Source: Actinomycetota bacterium (lineage in GTDB: Bacteria; Actinomycetota; Actinomycetes; Streptosporangiales; Streptosporangiaceae). Taken from it: a stretch of DNA of 7,604 nucleotides. A model generated the notes under the pieces. It saw only the letters and a list, made by a program, of their open reading frames with translations, ran no database searches and was not told the DNA's origin. Location: assembly GCA_003168295.1 (NCBI GenBank), contig PMST01000480.1:1-7604 (forward strand), in the 5' to 3' direction. Shown one piece after another: positions 6,892-7,604 of the stretch; the first letter of the stretch is position 1, and every line of letters starts with the position of its first letter. Made by a program: the position numbers and the translations under genes.

Positions 6892-6920
6892 AGCCTACCA
6901 AAACGGAATCCGCATTCCGG
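6892..6920 (-). promoter_or_regulatory. Candidate promoter of the exporter-TetR operon
   Basis: On the minus strand TAGGCT (6897 to 6892) fits the -10 pattern TAnnnT. The hexamer 17 bases upstream, CCGGAA (6920 to 6915), is a poor -35 and overlaps O1. The predicted start near 6885 gives a leader of about 32 bases ending in the GGGGAGG ribosome site. The -10 lies between the two dyads, as expected for a repressor-controlled promoter. Confidence 0.4.
6904..6919 (-). promoter_or_regulatory. Candidate TetR operator O1 (CGGAAT-N4-ATTCCG)
   Basis: CGGAATCCGCATTCCG is a 16-bp dyad with perfect 6-bp arms around a 4-bp centre, 51 bases upstream of the exporter GTG. The size and symmetry suit a TetR dimer, and it overlaps the -35 position of the candidate promoter. 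It shares the CGGAA-N6-TTCCG pattern with O2, 34 bp away. I did not find this pattern elsewhere in the window by eye. The dyad is seen; its binding partner is inferred from the operon's TetR gene. Confidence 0.65.
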
Positions 6921-6945
6921 CCCAGCGCTTCGGGTTGCCCGCCGG

Positions 6946-7604
6946 TCAGCCGAGGGCGGGCGCGATGTTGAAGTTGTCCCGGAACACGTTGTCGGGGTCG
7001 TAGCGCTGCTTGAGCACGCGCAGCCGGGCCAGCGTTGGTTGCGGGAAGGCGTCGCCCAGCCGTTCGGGGCGGGTGTCGGTCTCGAAGCTGAGGTACAGGC
7101 CGCGGGTGTGCCGGTGGATGTCCTCCCAGGCCTCGTTCAGGCGGGCGCGGTCGGTGCCGAACGCGACCACCGCGAAGTTGGCGTCGCGGTGGCCGAACGC
7201 GGTGGCCTCGGCGGGCACGTCGCCGACCGCGCCGCCGAGCGAGCGGATCTGGAAGAAGTAGACGATGCCGGTGGCCATCAGCTTCTCGATGGCGATGGCG
7301 AACTCGGGCGTGATGTGCCGGACCAGCCCGGCCCGGGTCACCGGCTCGCCCTGTCCGGCGTGCGGATCCGGGCTGGCGTTGGCCATCACGGCGGCGTAGC
7401 TGGTCATCCGGGCGTCGCTGGCCGCCAGCGGGGCGATGGCGGCCAGCGGCTGGAGCCGGGCCAGCACGGTGTCGGCGTCGGCGGAGTCCACCGCGACCAT
7501 GACGTGCCCGGCCGGGGGCTGGCCGCCGCGGGGCGGGCCGAGGATGACGAAGCTGGTCACGTCGCGCGGGGCCGCCTCGACGGCCGCGCCCCAGCGCTCG
7601 AAGA
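6946..7604 (-). CDS. FAD-linked oxidase with BBE-type C-terminus (partial, 5' end outside window)
   Basis: The frame is open from the window edge to a TGA at 6948-6946, giving the last 218 residues. The C-terminus carries the berberine-bridge-enzyme signature: L-R-V-L-K-Q-R-Y-D-P-D-N-V-F-R-D-N-F-N-I followed by a short A-P-A-L-G tail. In this family the segment closes over the isoalloxazine ring of a covalently or tightly bound FAD. The visible upstream part, starting F-E-R-W-G-A-A-V-E, matches the substrate-domain region after the FAD_binding_4 fold, which itself is outside the window. Such enzymes oxidise sugars, alkaloids or other natural-product intermediates using oxygen; the substrate is not readable here. 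Many family members end Y-x-N-Y-x-R-L-x-x-V-K; the aromatic Y-G-x-N-Y stretch is replaced here by F-P-Q-P-T-L-A-R-L. The GTG at 7560 is internal, because the frame stays coding and conserved upstream. It points toward the exporter gene, with 92 bases between them. Confidence 0.85.
   Translation of the reverse strand, partial: FERWGAAVEAAPRDVTSFVILGPPRGGQPPAGHVMVAVDSADADTVLARLQPLAAIAPLAASDARMTSYAAVMANASPDPHAGQGEPVTRAGLVRHITPEFAIAIEKLMATGIVYFFQIRSLGGAVGDVPAEATAFGHRDANFAVVAFGTDRARLNEAWEDIHRHTRGLYLSFETDTRPERLGDAFPQPTLARLRVLKQRYDPDNVFRDNFNIAPALG

Noticed and set aside
6931..6941. Small dyad CGGG-TTG-CCCG downstream of the oxidase as a terminator
   Set aside because: Only 4 bp of stem with a 3-base loop and no T-run; expected by chance in GC-rich DNA.
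6946..7560. GTG at 7560 as the start of a complete 204-residue oxidase gene
   Set aside because: The frame remains open and family-like upstream to the window edge, and a BBE protein needs an N-terminal FAD-binding domain.

Overview
The window comes from a high-GC actinomycete. Codon third positions are strongly G/C, GTG starts are used, coding is dense, and the gene families (a lipid-linked sugar GT2/GT39 pair, an OmpR-type two-component pair with a characteristic N-terminal extension, a DHA2 exporter with its TetR regulator, a BBE-type flavoprotein) are typical of Streptomyces/Frankia/Pseudonocardia-like bacteria. I cannot name a genus from sequence alone.

Layout. (1) Positions 1-2363, plus strand: the 3' end of a family-2 glycosyltransferase, followed after 13 bases by a complete membrane GT39-type (PMT/ArnT-like, YkcB-like) glycosyltransferase. 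The GT2 probably makes a polyprenyl-phosphate-linked sugar and the GT39 enzyme transfers it outside the membrane. (2) Positions 2364-2551: an intergenic region with a strong 15-bp stem-loop (probable terminator), smaller dyads, and a candidate promoter with direct repeats ahead of the next operon. (3) Positions 2552-4775, plus strand: an OmpR-family response regulator and its membrane histidine kinase, overlapping by 8 bases. (4) Positions 4755-6853, minus strand: a DHA2 drug-exporter-like MFS gene followed by a TetR-family regulator that starts in a GTGA overlap. The TetR gene converges on, and overlaps by 21 bases, the end of the kinase gene. (5) Positions 6854-6945: the control region of the exporter operon, with two copies of the same dyad CGGAA-N6-TTCCG, 34 bp apart, bracketing a candidate -10 box. 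(6) Positions 6946-7604, minus strand: the 3' part of an FAD-linked oxidase (BBE C-terminus), running off the window.

How the parts may work together. The two-component system lies directly downstream of the envelope glycosylation pair but behind a probable terminator, so it is probably a separate transcription unit; a functional link is plausible only by context. The exporter/TetR pair looks like a self-contained, autoregulated efflux operon whose likely operators are visible. The oxidase upstream of it could be cotranscribed or independent. I found no mobile element, CRISPR array, tRNA or rRNA. I saw no clearly new biological system; the best specific lead is the paired operator ahead of the exporter gene.
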